In this document: piece after piece, positions 1 through 7,477 of the stretch | Layout of the letters: each line of letters starts with the position of its first letter | Numbering within the stretch: the stretch's first letter is position 1 | DNA from: an uncultured Parafilimonas sp. | GTDB lineage: Bacteria; Bacteroidota; Bacteroidia; Chitinophagales; Chitinophagaceae | Reading direction: 5' to 3' | NCBI GenBank assembly: GCA_937892395.1 | Contig: CALAGJ010000198.1 | Location: 1 to 14,374 of the forward strand | Length of the DNA stretch: 14,374 bases | The notes under the pieces: model-generated | What the model saw: the letters and a program-made list of their open reading frames with translations, nothing else | Told to the model about the DNA's origin: nothing | The model's database searches: none | Translations under genes and position numbers: made by a program

Positions 1-132
1 CCAATTTCAAATGTTTAAACTGTTGTCACAACCCTGTTAAAAAAGCTGCTCGTTAAAAAATAGCTATCAACCCATGTCAAAAATATTGCTCATTTACTTT
101 CAAAAGCATTTTTTTGCAGCAATAATATAGTT

Positions 133-828
133 ATGGCTGAACCTGTAATCTTAGTAGAAAATGCGAATATATATCAAGGTGATAGTTTGATTTTGAGTAA
201 AGTCAATTTCAAAATAAATCCCGGAGAGTTTGTGTATCTTGTTGGTAAAACCGGAACCGGAAAAAGTAGTTTACTCAAAACGCTATATGGAGAATTGCCA
301 TTGAAAGAAGGACATGCAGTGGTTGCCGAAGAAACACTTGAGCAATTGAACTGGAAAAAAGTTCCATATTTAAGAAGAAAATTAGGTGTTGTATTTCAGG
401 ATTTTCAATTACTAACGGATAGAACTGTTTATGAAAATCTTCGCTTTGTTTTAAAAGCCACCAATTGGGAAAAAGAAGCAGATATCAAAGAGAAAATTTA
501 TGATGTACTGGGCAAAGTAGGCTTAAAGAGTAAGGATTTTAAAATGCCCTATGAACTTAGTGGAGGAGAGCAGCAAAGAATCGATATAGCCAGGGCTTTA
601 CTCAATAATCCTAAATTGATATTGGCCGATGAGCCCACTGGAAATTTAGACCCGGACACAAGTGATGAAATTATGAATTTGCTTATGAATATCAGCAGAG
701 ATTCCCAAACGGCCATACTCATGGCTACGCATGATTTTATTGTGGTAAGTAAATACCGCCAACGAATGCTTAAAACGGAAGGACAAAAGTTGTATGATAG
801 TGCCGTAGTGGGTGTGGATGAAATGTAA
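133..828 (+). CDS. ftsE: FtsE-like ABC transporter ATP-binding protein
   Basis: A 231-residue ABC ATPase with no membrane segment. In order: Walker A GKTGTGKSS (residues 38-46), Q-loop Q89 in VVFQDF, signature LSGGEQQR (142-149), Walker B LILADEPT (162-169), D-loop GNLDP (170-174) and switch His200 in MATHD. The length, the VFQDFQLL stretch and the ADEPTGNLDP stretch are typical of the FtsE/LolD class. FtsE works with the membrane protein FtsX at the division site, where in studied bacteria ATP hydrolysis controls cell-wall hydrolases. No FtsX-like gene lies next to it in this window, but in Bacteroidota the two are often unlinked. The ATG at 133 gives a normal N-terminus. A hairpin follows the stop, so it may be a single-gene unit. 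A LolD-type lipoprotein exporter ATPase is the main alternative. Confidence 0.85.
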   Translation: MAEPVILVENANIYQGDSLILSKVNFKINPGEFVYLVGKTGTGKSSLLKTLYGELPLKEGHAVVAEETLEQLNWKKVPYLRRKLGVVFQDFQLLTDRTVYENLRFVLKATNWEKEADIKEKIYDVLGKVGLKSKDFKMPYELSGGEQQRIDIARALLNNPKLILADEPTGNLDPDTSDEIMNLLMNISRDSQTAILMATHDFIVVSKYRQRMLKTEGQKLYDSAVVGVDEM

Positions 829-869
829 AAAAGTGAGGCACAAATCTTCATTGATATAAGACATTAAAA

Positions 870-897
870 ACAGGGCCGTAATGGATACGGCCACTGT
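870..897 (+). terminator. GC-rich hairpin after ftsE, possible terminator
   Basis: The arms GGCCGTA (874-880) and TACGGCC (886-892) pair perfectly around a 5-base loop. The stem extends through ACAG (870-873) with CTGT (894-897), leaving G873-side pairing interrupted by a bulged A at 893. It sits 42 bases after the ftsE stop. A run of A precedes it, but no T run follows on the + strand, so it is an incomplete intrinsic terminator in that direction. On the - strand it would be followed by five T, but no - strand gene leads into it. Confidence 0.45.
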
Positions 898-1101
898 TAC
901 CCCCTATGAAAAAGTGTTCGTATTTTTAAATATTCAGTACGATATAACAACTTGTATTATCCGCAGATTTTTTTAATCCAAACAAGATAAATCAATATCA
1001 TTTTTCCTTGCAAACAAGACTTTTCTGGAAAAAGTAATTGTCTTTTTTCATGTATTTTATGCAAAGTAATATTCAGGATATGCTATCAAACAAAGGCATT
1101 T

Positions 1102-1132
1102 ATTAAACGGTGTATGTGAATGATTAAACGGT
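1102..1132. promoter_or_regulatory. Tandem 10-bp direct repeats, candidate LytTR-regulator operator
   Basis: ATTAAACGGT occurs identically at 1102-1111 and 1123-1132, a 21-bp period (two helical turns). Read on the other strand each copy is ACCGTTTAAT. Its first eight bases fit the published LytTR-domain half-site form [TA][AC][CA]GTTN[AG], and LytTR regulators such as AgrA are known to bind two 9-bp direct repeats separated by 12 bp, which is also a 21-bp period. The second copy ends three bases before the -33 TTG of the kinase promoter. The kinase's neighbour encodes a LytTR response regulator, so autoregulation is a natural inference. The repeats are seen directly; the binding protein is inferred. 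Confidence 0.6.
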
Positions 1133-1144
1133 TTCTTGAAGAAA
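1132..1144. repeat. 13-bp palindrome overlapping the -33 element
   Basis: TTTCTT-G-AAGAAA is a perfect inverted repeat centred on G1138. It contains the -33 TTG (1136-1138) of the kinase promoter and touches the second direct repeat. It could be an operator for a second, dimeric regulator, or a chance AT-rich palindrome. Confidence 0.35.
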
Positions 1145-1163
1145 TATAAAGCACTTAATTTTG
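1136..1163 (+). promoter_or_regulatory. Bacteroidota-type promoter of the histidine kinase gene
   Basis: TTG at 1136-1138, then 17 bases, then TAATTTTG at 1156-1163. This is an exact match to the -33/-7 form TTG-N17-23-TAnnTTTG used by the primary sigma factor of Bacteroidota. Transcription would start near 1169-1173, giving a very short leader before the ATG codons at 1176 and 1185. The -7 element covers the in-frame TTG at 1161, which argues against that codon as the translation start. Confidence 0.65.
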
Positions 1164-1175
1164 AAAACTATTAAA

Positions 1176-3167
1176 ATGATAAGGATGCCAAAATATCTTT
1201 TCCTTTTATTGTTTTTGCCAATCTTGCTCTTTGGTCAGGATGCATCCAAAATAAAAAATTATTACGACACGCTTAAATTAGCCAAGCATGATACAGCCAT
1301 CATTCATGCATACTCTATGCTATGCTTTCATTATGCTTCAAACAATCCGGATTCGGCCATCTATTATGGAGGCAAAGGTTTGTTACTCTCAAAGAAAATA
1401 AAAAATGAAAGCGCACAAGCCAATGTAAGTAATAGCCTCGGCTGGGCTTACTATAAGCAACATAAATACAAAGAAGCTGAAAACCTATTTAGTCAAGCAT
1501 TGCATACCTGGCAGATAAAAGGGGAACGAAGCCGTGAAGCAAAAGTGATGAATAATCTGGCACAGCTTTTTATGGATCAAGGAGAATATGCAAAGAGTTT
1601 ATCTTATATGCAAAGGGTTTTAAACCTTGATGATAGTTTGAAAGACTTGCATACTATGTCTATTGACTTACATACCACTGGAAGACTATACAACCTCATG
1701 AAGGATTTTAAAGAAGCACGTATTTTTTTTGAAAATGCTTTTAAAATTTCTCAGCAATTAAAAGATGAAGTTGGTCAGGGTCGTGAGTTGATGAGTATTG
1801 GCAATACTTTCGTTTCTGAAAAAAAATACTATGAATCCATCCCATTTTATAATAAATGCATTGCCATCTACAACAATATAAACATGCCACTAGATCTGGG
1901 TCTTGTATTTGAAAATGCCGCAGGGGCATATTTTGGACTTAAACAATATGAAAAAGCTTTTGAGTACATAGATCTTGCTGTAATGAATTATAAAAAATTA
2001 GACAGCAAAACAGATCTCTACTATGCCTGGTTGAGCAAAGGGGCAATGGAACAGGAAATAAATTTGAATGGCAAAGCCGCAGAGAGTTTTACTAAAGCCT
2101 ATAATTTGGCAATAGCATTAGATGATTCAAACCTGCAATATCCTGTGATGGAAAAACTTGCAGATACAAAATACAAAGCAGGAGATTTTCAAATGGCATA
2201 TCAACTATATGCACAAGCCCAACAAATAAAGGACAGTGTGCTTAAAATTGAAAAACAGAATGAATTACTCAAACTAAAAACCTCATTTGATACAGAAAGA
2301 AAAGAAAAAGAAAATGTACTCCTAAAAGCGAAGAATGATGCTGCACAGCTTAAACTACAACGGAATACCGTATTATTAATCAGTAGCCTTTTTGTATTAA
2401 TTGCGCTTAGCACATTATCCCTATCATTTTATCGAAATAAGGAATCAAAAGCAAAGCATATAAAAGAGTTGCAAATATTAAACCAACAACTATTGTTGCA
2501 AAAAGAAGAGATTAGCCGTATCAATGCTATATTAGAATTAAAAGCACTGAGGGCACGGATGAATCCACACTTTATTTTTAATTGTATGAGCAGCATTCAG
2601 GAATGTATGCTTACAGATAGAATATCGGATGCAAATACCTACCTCGCAAAATTATCCAGGTTATTGCGCATGGTATTGATGCATTCTGATGACGAAAGCA
2701 TCACCCTAAAAAAGGAACTAGAAATAATTACACTATATCTTCAATTGGAAAGCCTTCGGCTAAAAGATGGATTTAGTTTTTCCATTCAATGCGATCCTGA
2801 AATGGATACCGATGATATAAAAGTGCCGGCTCTGCTACTACAACCTTTTGCAGAAAATGCCATTTGGCATGGCTTAGTGCATAAACCTACAGATAGAAAA
2901 ATACTCATTAAGATAGATGAACAGGATAACATGCTCCATTGTATTATTGAAGATAATGGTATTGGCAGACAAGCTGCAAATTTGCTAAACAGCAATAGGA
3001 AAAATCATCATTCATTGGGATTGAGTATGACTGAAAGAAGATTATCAATTCTGAATGATCAATCAGGAATAGTGAACGCTAAAATCATCATACATGATTT
3101 GGTAGATACATCAGGTGGCGGCATAGGTACCCTTGCAGAACTTTTCCTACCGATGCAGTATGCCTGA
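1176..3167 (+). CDS. TPR-containing sensor histidine kinase, LytS/His_kinase family
   Basis: This is a membrane sensor kinase that probably phosphorylates the LytTR regulator encoded next to it. From the ATG at 1176 it has 663 residues. A hydrophobic signal peptide ends near FGQ (about residue 21). Several tetratricopeptide repeats follow to about residue 355, with motifs such as LGWAYYKQHKYKEAENLFSQ and LAQLFMDQGEYAKSLSYM. Next come a charged coiled coil (about 355-395), one membrane helix (about 398-419) and a second coiled coil. The kinase core has MNPHFIFN with the phospho-acceptor His465 (codon 2568-2570), the N-box QPFAENAIWHGL (about 556-567) and EDNGIGR (about 592-598). The TPR part should be periplasmic and the kinase cytoplasmic. 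An in-frame TTG at 1161 would add five residues but lies inside the -7 promoter element; ATG 1185 is also possible. The signal sensed is unknown. Confidence 0.85.
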   Translation: MIRMPKYLFLLLFLPILLFGQDASKIKNYYDTLKLAKHDTAIIHAYSMLCFHYASNNPDSAIYYGGKGLLLSKKIKNESAQANVSNSLGWAYYKQHKYKEAENLFSQALHTWQIKGERSREAKVMNNLAQLFMDQGEYAKSLSYMQRVLNLDDSLKDLHTMSIDLHTTGRLYNLMKDFKEARIFFENAFKISQQLKDEVGQGRELMSIGNTFVSEKKYYESIPFYNKCIAIYNNINMPLDLGLVFENAAGAYFGLKQYEKAFEYIDLAVMNYKKLDSKTDLYYAWLSKGAMEQEINLNGKAAESFTKAYNLAIALDDSNLQYPVMEKLADTKYKAGDFQMAYQLYAQAQQIKDSVLKIEKQNELLKLKTSFDTERKEKENVLLKAKNDAAQLKLQRNTVLLISSLFVLIALSTLSLSFYRNKESKAKHIKELQILNQQLLLQKEEISRINAILELKALRARMNPHFIFNCMSSIQECMLTDRISDANTYLAKLSRLLRMVLMHSDDESITLKKELEIITLYLQLESLRLKDGFSFSIQCDPEMDTDDIKVPALLLQPFAENAIWHGLVHKPTDRKILIKIDEQDNMLHCIIEDNGIGRQAANLLNSNRKNHHSLGLSMTERRLSILNDQSGIVNAKIIIHDLVDTSGGGIGTLAELFLPMQYA

Positions 3168-3212
3168 TCATTTTAAAGCAACAATATCTCAGAAAAGTAC
3201 TTACTTCGTGTC

Positions 3213-3968
3213 ATGATTCGGGCCCTACTAATTGATGATGAACAGAGTACAATAAATGTATTGCAGATGCTCATTAAAAATGAGGTGCCTGCCATTACTG
3301 AAATATATGCTGCATTAGGTGCCTCTGCGGGGCTTTCAAAAATTAATGAGCTAAAACCTGACCTACTTTTTTTAGACATTGAAATGCCCGGCATGAATGG
3401 GTTTCAACTATTGGAACATTTTCCATCATATCCCTTTCAGGTAATATTTGTAACTGCTTACGACCACTATGCTATTAAAGCTTTACGCTATAGCGCATTA
3501 GATTATTTGCTCAAACCGGTAGATATAAGCGAACTCAAGCAAGCTGTCAATAGGTTTCTCTTTCAACAAAATAGACTCAATTCCCAAACACCACTTTACA
3601 ATAACCTGATTTATAATATTCAGCAGAAAGGCATAGAATCTTATAGGCTGGCTATACCCGGAAATGATGGTGTACATTTTTATAACACAGATGATATTAT
3701 TCGCTGCGAAGCAGAAAGTAATTACACAAGATTCTATTTTAACAACCAACGACCTGCCATAAGCAGTAGAACCCTAAAGGATTATGAAGATCTGCTGAGT
3801 GAAAGAAATTTTCTGCGTATTCATAGGACACATTTAGTCAATAAAAACTATGTATCTTCACTAACTAACAATCATGAAATGATACTAACAGATGGCAGTA
3901 TTGTACAAGTGTCTCGTAGAAAATGGGATTTTGTTAAACAAAAAATAAGTATTCAATCTAATTTATAA
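3213..3968 (+). CDS. LytTR-family response regulator
   Basis: A 251-residue two-component regulator. The receiver domain (about 1-118) has the acidic pair D8-D9, phospho-acceptor Asp55 in LLFLDIEMPG, Thr81 in VTAYD and Lys101 in LLKP, so all phosphorylation residues are present. The LytTR DNA-binding domain (about 140-247) has the typical RCEAESNYTRFYF, FLRIHRTHLVNKNYV and VSRRKWDFVKQK stretches. It starts 45 bases after the kinase stop with no clear promoter or terminator between, so the two are probably cotranscribed and form a cognate pair. The tandem repeats before the kinase gene are its most likely local target. No terminator is evident after it, and the AT-rich 99 bases before the desaturase hold no good promoter match, so read-through into that gene is possible. 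Confidence 0.9.
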   Translation: MIRALLIDDEQSTINVLQMLIKNEVPAITEIYAALGASAGLSKINELKPDLLFLDIEMPGMNGFQLLEHFPSYPFQVIFVTAYDHYAIKALRYSALDYLLKPVDISELKQAVNRFLFQQNRLNSQTPLYNNLIYNIQQKGIESYRLAIPGNDGVHFYNTDDIIRCEAESNYTRFYFNNQRPAISSRTLKDYEDLLSERNFLRIHRTHLVNKNYVSSLTNNHEMILTDGSIVQVSRRKWDFVKQKISIQSNL

Positions 3969-4067
3969 AATTTTATCATATATTATTTGTTATAATGAAC
4001 TAATTTGCGCCTTTTAAATAACGATTCCGTTGTATATTTTTCAACGGGTTACAAGAAATCTTCTCAA

Positions 4068-5144
4068 ATGGTAACTCCAAAATTTGCGGTTGTAAAACCA
4101 TCCTTTCACACAGAATTAAAAAAAAGAGTAACAGCTTATTTTGAACAAACTGGTAAGGCCTCCACAGGCAATTATAAGTTGTGGCTCAAAGCAGCAATTC
4201 TCATTGCCGCCTTTATAGGGCTTTATATTAATTTAGTATTTTTTACTCCGGCTACTGGCTGGGCTATATTAGAGTGTATTCTATTAGGCTTGGTTTCCGC
4301 TGGCATTGGTTTCAATGTCATGCACGATGGTGGTCATGGAAGTTTTAGCAATAATCCAAAACTCAACAAGTTTGCAGCCACAACGCTTGGCTGGCTTGGT
4401 GGTAGCCATTTTATGTGGAATGTAAAACACAATATTATCCATCATGCCTATACAAATATTGATGGTATAGATGATGATATAAATGCAGGTGTATTGCTTC
4501 GTTTTGCTTCCACCCAAAAGAAACTCAGCATGCACAAATACCAGCATATTTATTTTTGGTTTTTGTATAGCATTTTATACATCTATTGGATATTCGGTTC
4601 TGACTTCAAAAAATATTTCAGCAAAAAAATTGGCGATACACCATTGAAAAAAATGGAGCCAAAAGATCATTTTTTCTTCTGGCTATATAAAGCATTGAGC
4701 ATCGGCAGCTTATTAATACTGCCATTGTTTGTAGTAGGTGTAGTACCTGCACTGGTAGGTTTTTTAATCATGACCTTATGCACTGGTTTGGTTATTAGTA
4801 TCGTATTTCAATTGGCGCATACCATCGAGCATACACATTTTCCAATGCCTGATGAAATAACCGGAAATCTTGATGACGAGTGGGCTATACATCAACTAAA
4901 AACTACTGCCAATTTTGCCACAAAAAACAGATTTATATCTTGGTTAGTTGGTGGTTTAAATTTTCAGGTAGAGCATCATTTATTTCCAAAAATATCTCAT
5001 ATTCATTATCCTGCCATCAGTAAGATAGTTAAGAAAGCTTGTGAGGAATATGGTGTAGAATACATTGAATTTCCAAAAATGTATCAGGCCATATTATCCC
5101 ATATAAAATTTCTTAAAGAGATGGGAAGAGCCGCTCAGGCATAA
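4068..5144 (+). CDS. Membrane fatty-acid (acyl-CoA) desaturase
   Basis: From the ATG at 4068 it has 358 residues; an in-frame TTG at 4005 would add 21 residues that do not look like the family N-terminus, which usually begins close to the KFAVVKPSFH stretch. It is an integral-membrane di-iron desaturase with three histidine boxes: HDGGH (86-90), HNIIHH (121-126) and QVEHH (300-304), plus AHTIEHTHFP near 250-259. Hydrophobic pairs lie at about 39-80 and 205-250. The Gln that opens the third box is typical of the front-end/linoleoyl-CoA desaturase class (COG3239), but no cytochrome b5 domain is fused. It introduces a double bond into acyl chains using oxygen and an external electron donor. The exact position and substrate cannot be read from sequence. 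It follows the response regulator by 99 bases; a role in membrane-lipid adjustment is inferred. Confidence 0.85.
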   Translation: MVTPKFAVVKPSFHTELKKRVTAYFEQTGKASTGNYKLWLKAAILIAAFIGLYINLVFFTPATGWAILECILLGLVSAGIGFNVMHDGGHGSFSNNPKLNKFAATTLGWLGGSHFMWNVKHNIIHHAYTNIDGIDDDINAGVLLRFASTQKKLSMHKYQHIYFWFLYSILYIYWIFGSDFKKYFSKKIGDTPLKKMEPKDHFFFWLYKALSIGSLLILPLFVVGVVPALVGFLIMTLCTGLVISIVFQLAHTIEHTHFPMPDEITGNLDDEWAIHQLKTTANFATKNRFISWLVGGLNFQVEHHLFPKISHIHYPAISKIVKKACEEYGVEYIEFPKMYQAILSHIKFLKEMGRAAQA

Positions 5145-5216
5145 TTTGATATTCAGCATTCAATCAGGTATTGACCTAACCCTTACTTTTATCGCTTATT
5201 AATAGTAACAGCGACG

Positions 5217-7421
5217 ATGCAGCATATAACCAAAACTCCGGTGCATGCACTGGGTTATGATTTTATATCAGGAAAAAATATTCCGAAAGGAAAAGATGAA
5301 TATTATTTGCGCAGAGCGCAAAACGTAAGTGGAATAAAGTATAGAAAACTTACCGCTTATGAAACAGAAGTACTCATACGCAATCGCAATACCAGCATCA
5401 ATTGGGATCATATTTTAGTGAGCGATGCATTCAATCCTGAATTAGTAAAAAATTGTAGCTTTTATGGACTGGTAAGGATTGGAAGATTGGAGCCCATCTT
5501 TCTGGGTTTTCACGACTTTAAATTTCCCGTAGGGTTATATAATTCCACCATTATCAGTTGTGATATTGGCGATAACGTGGTCATAGACAACGTACACTAC
5601 CTTACCCATTACATTATTGGCCATGAAGTAATCATTGTAAATGTGCATGAAATGGTAACCACCAATCATGCAAAGTTTGGGAATGGAATAGTAAAAGATG
5701 ATGAACCTGAAAGCATACGCATTTGGTTAGAATTGTGCAATGAAAATGGTGGTAGAAAAGTAATACCATTTAGTGGCATGCTGCCCGCAGATGCATGGCT
5801 TTGGAGTAAGTTTAGAGACGATCACAAACTATTAGACAAGTTTCAACATTTTACAGAGCAATTCTTTAGAAAAGAGCGAGGATACTATGGCATGGTGGGC
5901 GATAGAACTGTAATAAAAAATTGCTTTAGCCTCAAAGATGTTTGGATTGGTAGCGATGCTTATATTAAAGGTGCTACAAAGCTTAAAAATATTACCATTC
6001 ATTCTCAGCCCAAAGCAAAATCGCAAGTTGGTGAAGGCTGTGAATTGGTAAATGGAATTGTGAATGAAGGCTGCACCGTTTTTTATGGTGTAAAGGCAGT
6101 GCGATTTATTATGGCCAGTCATTCACAGTTAAAATATGGCGCAAGACTTATCAATTCATATTTAGGAAATAATGCTACCATTTCTTGTTGTGAAGTGTTG
6201 AATTCTCTCATATTTCCCAGCCATGAGCAGCACCACAACAACTCATTTTTGTGTGCAGCACTCATCATGGGTCAAAGCAATATTGCAGCTGGGGCCACCA
6301 TTGGCAGTAATCACAATTCTAGAGGTGCCGATGGCGAAATCATTGCTGGGCGTGGCTTTTGGCCCGGACTATGTGTTAGCTTAAAACACAACAGCCGCTT
6401 TGCTTCATTTACCATTATTGCCAAAGGTGATTATAGTAATGAATTAGATATACCCTTACCATTTGCATTAGTAAGCCTTAATGATGCAGACCACTCTCTA
6501 CTCATCATGCCTGCTTATTGGTTTTTGTATAATATGTATGCGTTGGCACGCAATGCAAGAAAATACAAGGATAGAGATCAACGTATTCATAAAGAACAAC
6601 ACCTCGAATTTGATTATTTAGCCCCCGATACGGTGGAAGAAATGCTACAAGCCATTTTAATGCTATGCAGTTTTACGGGCAAGGCTTGGTATAAAAAAAA
6701 TAATCAAAATAATATATCTGATGAGCTCTTATATGCAAAAGGTTTCAGCTTGTTGGAAAGCAAAGATGCAGTCATAAATGAATTAGATATAACTGCCACA
6801 AATTTTGAAAACGCAAACAGAAAAGTAAGTATTATAAAAGTGCAAGCGGCATACAATGCTTACCAAGATATGATACGATTGTATGCATTTAGATCTTTGA
6901 CTGAACTGGGCCATTCTTGTAAAAATTTTGAAGAGCTTATAGCATTATTACCGACAAAGCCTAAACGCAATAAATGGCTCAATTTAGGTGGTCAGCTAAT
7001 GGAAGAGCAATCTGTGGAAAAATTAAAAGAGCAGGTAAGAAATGGAAAAATCAATAGTTGGCAGGCATTACACAAAGTGTATTTGAAAGAGGGAGAACAA
7101 TATGAAGCCTGTCGGCAAATGCATGGCCTTGCAGTATTGTGCGAGCTGGAACAAATAAAAAATCTAAAAAAAATCACCCGCCCACAGGTCCAAAAATGGC
7201 TTACGGAATTGTTAGAAATAGAGGTGAGCTTGACTGAAAAAATATTTTTATCTCGAGAAAAAGATTATACAAATCCTTTTAGAAAAATGGTGTATGATAC
7301 AGATAATGAGATGAATGAAGTATTGGGAAAATTAGAAGACAATTCGTTTATCCGTCAGGAAAATGAAAGATTATCTACATACAGAAAAAACATCAACAGA
7401 CTAAAGCGGCTTTGGAAATAA
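5217..7421 (+). CDS. DUF4954 family protein with left-handed beta-helix
   Basis: A 734-residue protein with no signal peptide or membrane segment, resembling DUF4954 proteins, a family of unknown function common in Bacteroidota. The first half (about residues 75-150 and 235-370) has hexapeptide-like repeats of the left-handed beta-helix type, as in sugar-nucleotide acyl- and nucleotidyltransferases (for example IISCDIGDNVVIDNV and AATIGSN-like turns). A Gly/His/Asn-rich segment at about 335-405 (SHEQHHNNSF, GSNHNSRGADG, RGFWPGL, LKHNSRF) looks like a ligand site. The second half (about 440-734) is alpha-helical and charged. The start at 5217 is the first good ATG, 72 bases after the desaturase stop, so the two could share a transcript. 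It ends 37 bases from the convergent SirB1-like gene. The beta-helix suggests a nucleotide-sugar role, but the helical half has no match I can name. Confidence 0.8.
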   Translation: MQHITKTPVHALGYDFISGKNIPKGKDEYYLRRAQNVSGIKYRKLTAYETEVLIRNRNTSINWDHILVSDAFNPELVKNCSFYGLVRIGRLEPIFLGFHDFKFPVGLYNSTIISCDIGDNVVIDNVHYLTHYIIGHEVIIVNVHEMVTTNHAKFGNGIVKDDEPESIRIWLELCNENGGRKVIPFSGMLPADAWLWSKFRDDHKLLDKFQHFTEQFFRKERGYYGMVGDRTVIKNCFSLKDVWIGSDAYIKGATKLKNITIHSQPKAKSQVGEGCELVNGIVNEGCTVFYGVKAVRFIMASHSQLKYGARLINSYLGNNATISCCEVLNSLIFPSHEQHHNNSFLCAALIMGQSNIAAGATIGSNHNSRGADGEIIAGRGFWPGLCVSLKHNSRFASFTIIAKGDYSNELDIPLPFALVSLNDADHSLLIMPAYWFLYNMYALARNARKYKDRDQRIHKEQHLEFDYLAPDTVEEMLQAILMLCSFTGKAWYKKNNQNNISDELLYAKGFSLLESKDAVINELDITATNFENANRKVSIIKVQAAYNAYQDMIRLYAFRSLTELGHSCKNFEELIALLPTKPKRNKWLNLGGQLMEEQSVEKLKEQVRNGKINSWQALHKVYLKEGEQYEACRQMHGLAVLCELEQIKNLKKITRPQVQKWLTELLEIEVSLTEKIFLSREKDYTNPFRKMVYDTDNEMNEVLGKLEDNSFIRQENERLSTYRKNINRLKRLWK

Positions 7422-7422
7422 A

Positions 7423-7477
7423 CAGCAGTAGCATTTTAGCGTTCAGCGATCTAATTATTTAGTCCAATATACTGCTG
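7423..7477. repeat. Inverted repeat between convergent genes
   Basis: CAGCAGTA (7423-7430) and TACTGCTG (7470-7477) are perfect inverted copies separated by 39 bases. The left arm begins directly after the DUF4954 stop; the right arm lies in the last codons of the convergent gene. It may act as a weak bidirectional 3' structure, but neither side has a clear T run and the loop is long. Confidence 0.25.

Noticed and set aside
22..32. GTTG-TCA-CAAC inverted repeat near the left edge
   Set aside because: Only four-base arms, no link to a promoter; consistent with chance.
1019..1045. ACTTTT / AAAAGT hairpin followed by a T run before the kinase promoter
   Set aside because: Stem is only six A/T-rich pairs and the outer pairing is interrupted; too weak to call a terminator.
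3991..4007. TATAAT and TAATTTG promoter-like strings before the desaturase
   Set aside because: No matching TTG or TTGACA at correct spacing; such strings are common in AT-rich DNA.
4005..4067. TTG-initiated 21-residue N-terminal extension of the desaturase
   Set aside because: The extension does not resemble the family N-terminus, while ATG 4068 gives the expected length and start.
6071..6082. ACCGTTTTT, a possible extra LytTR half-site
   Set aside because: A single copy inside the DUF4954 coding region, with no second repeat 21 bp away.
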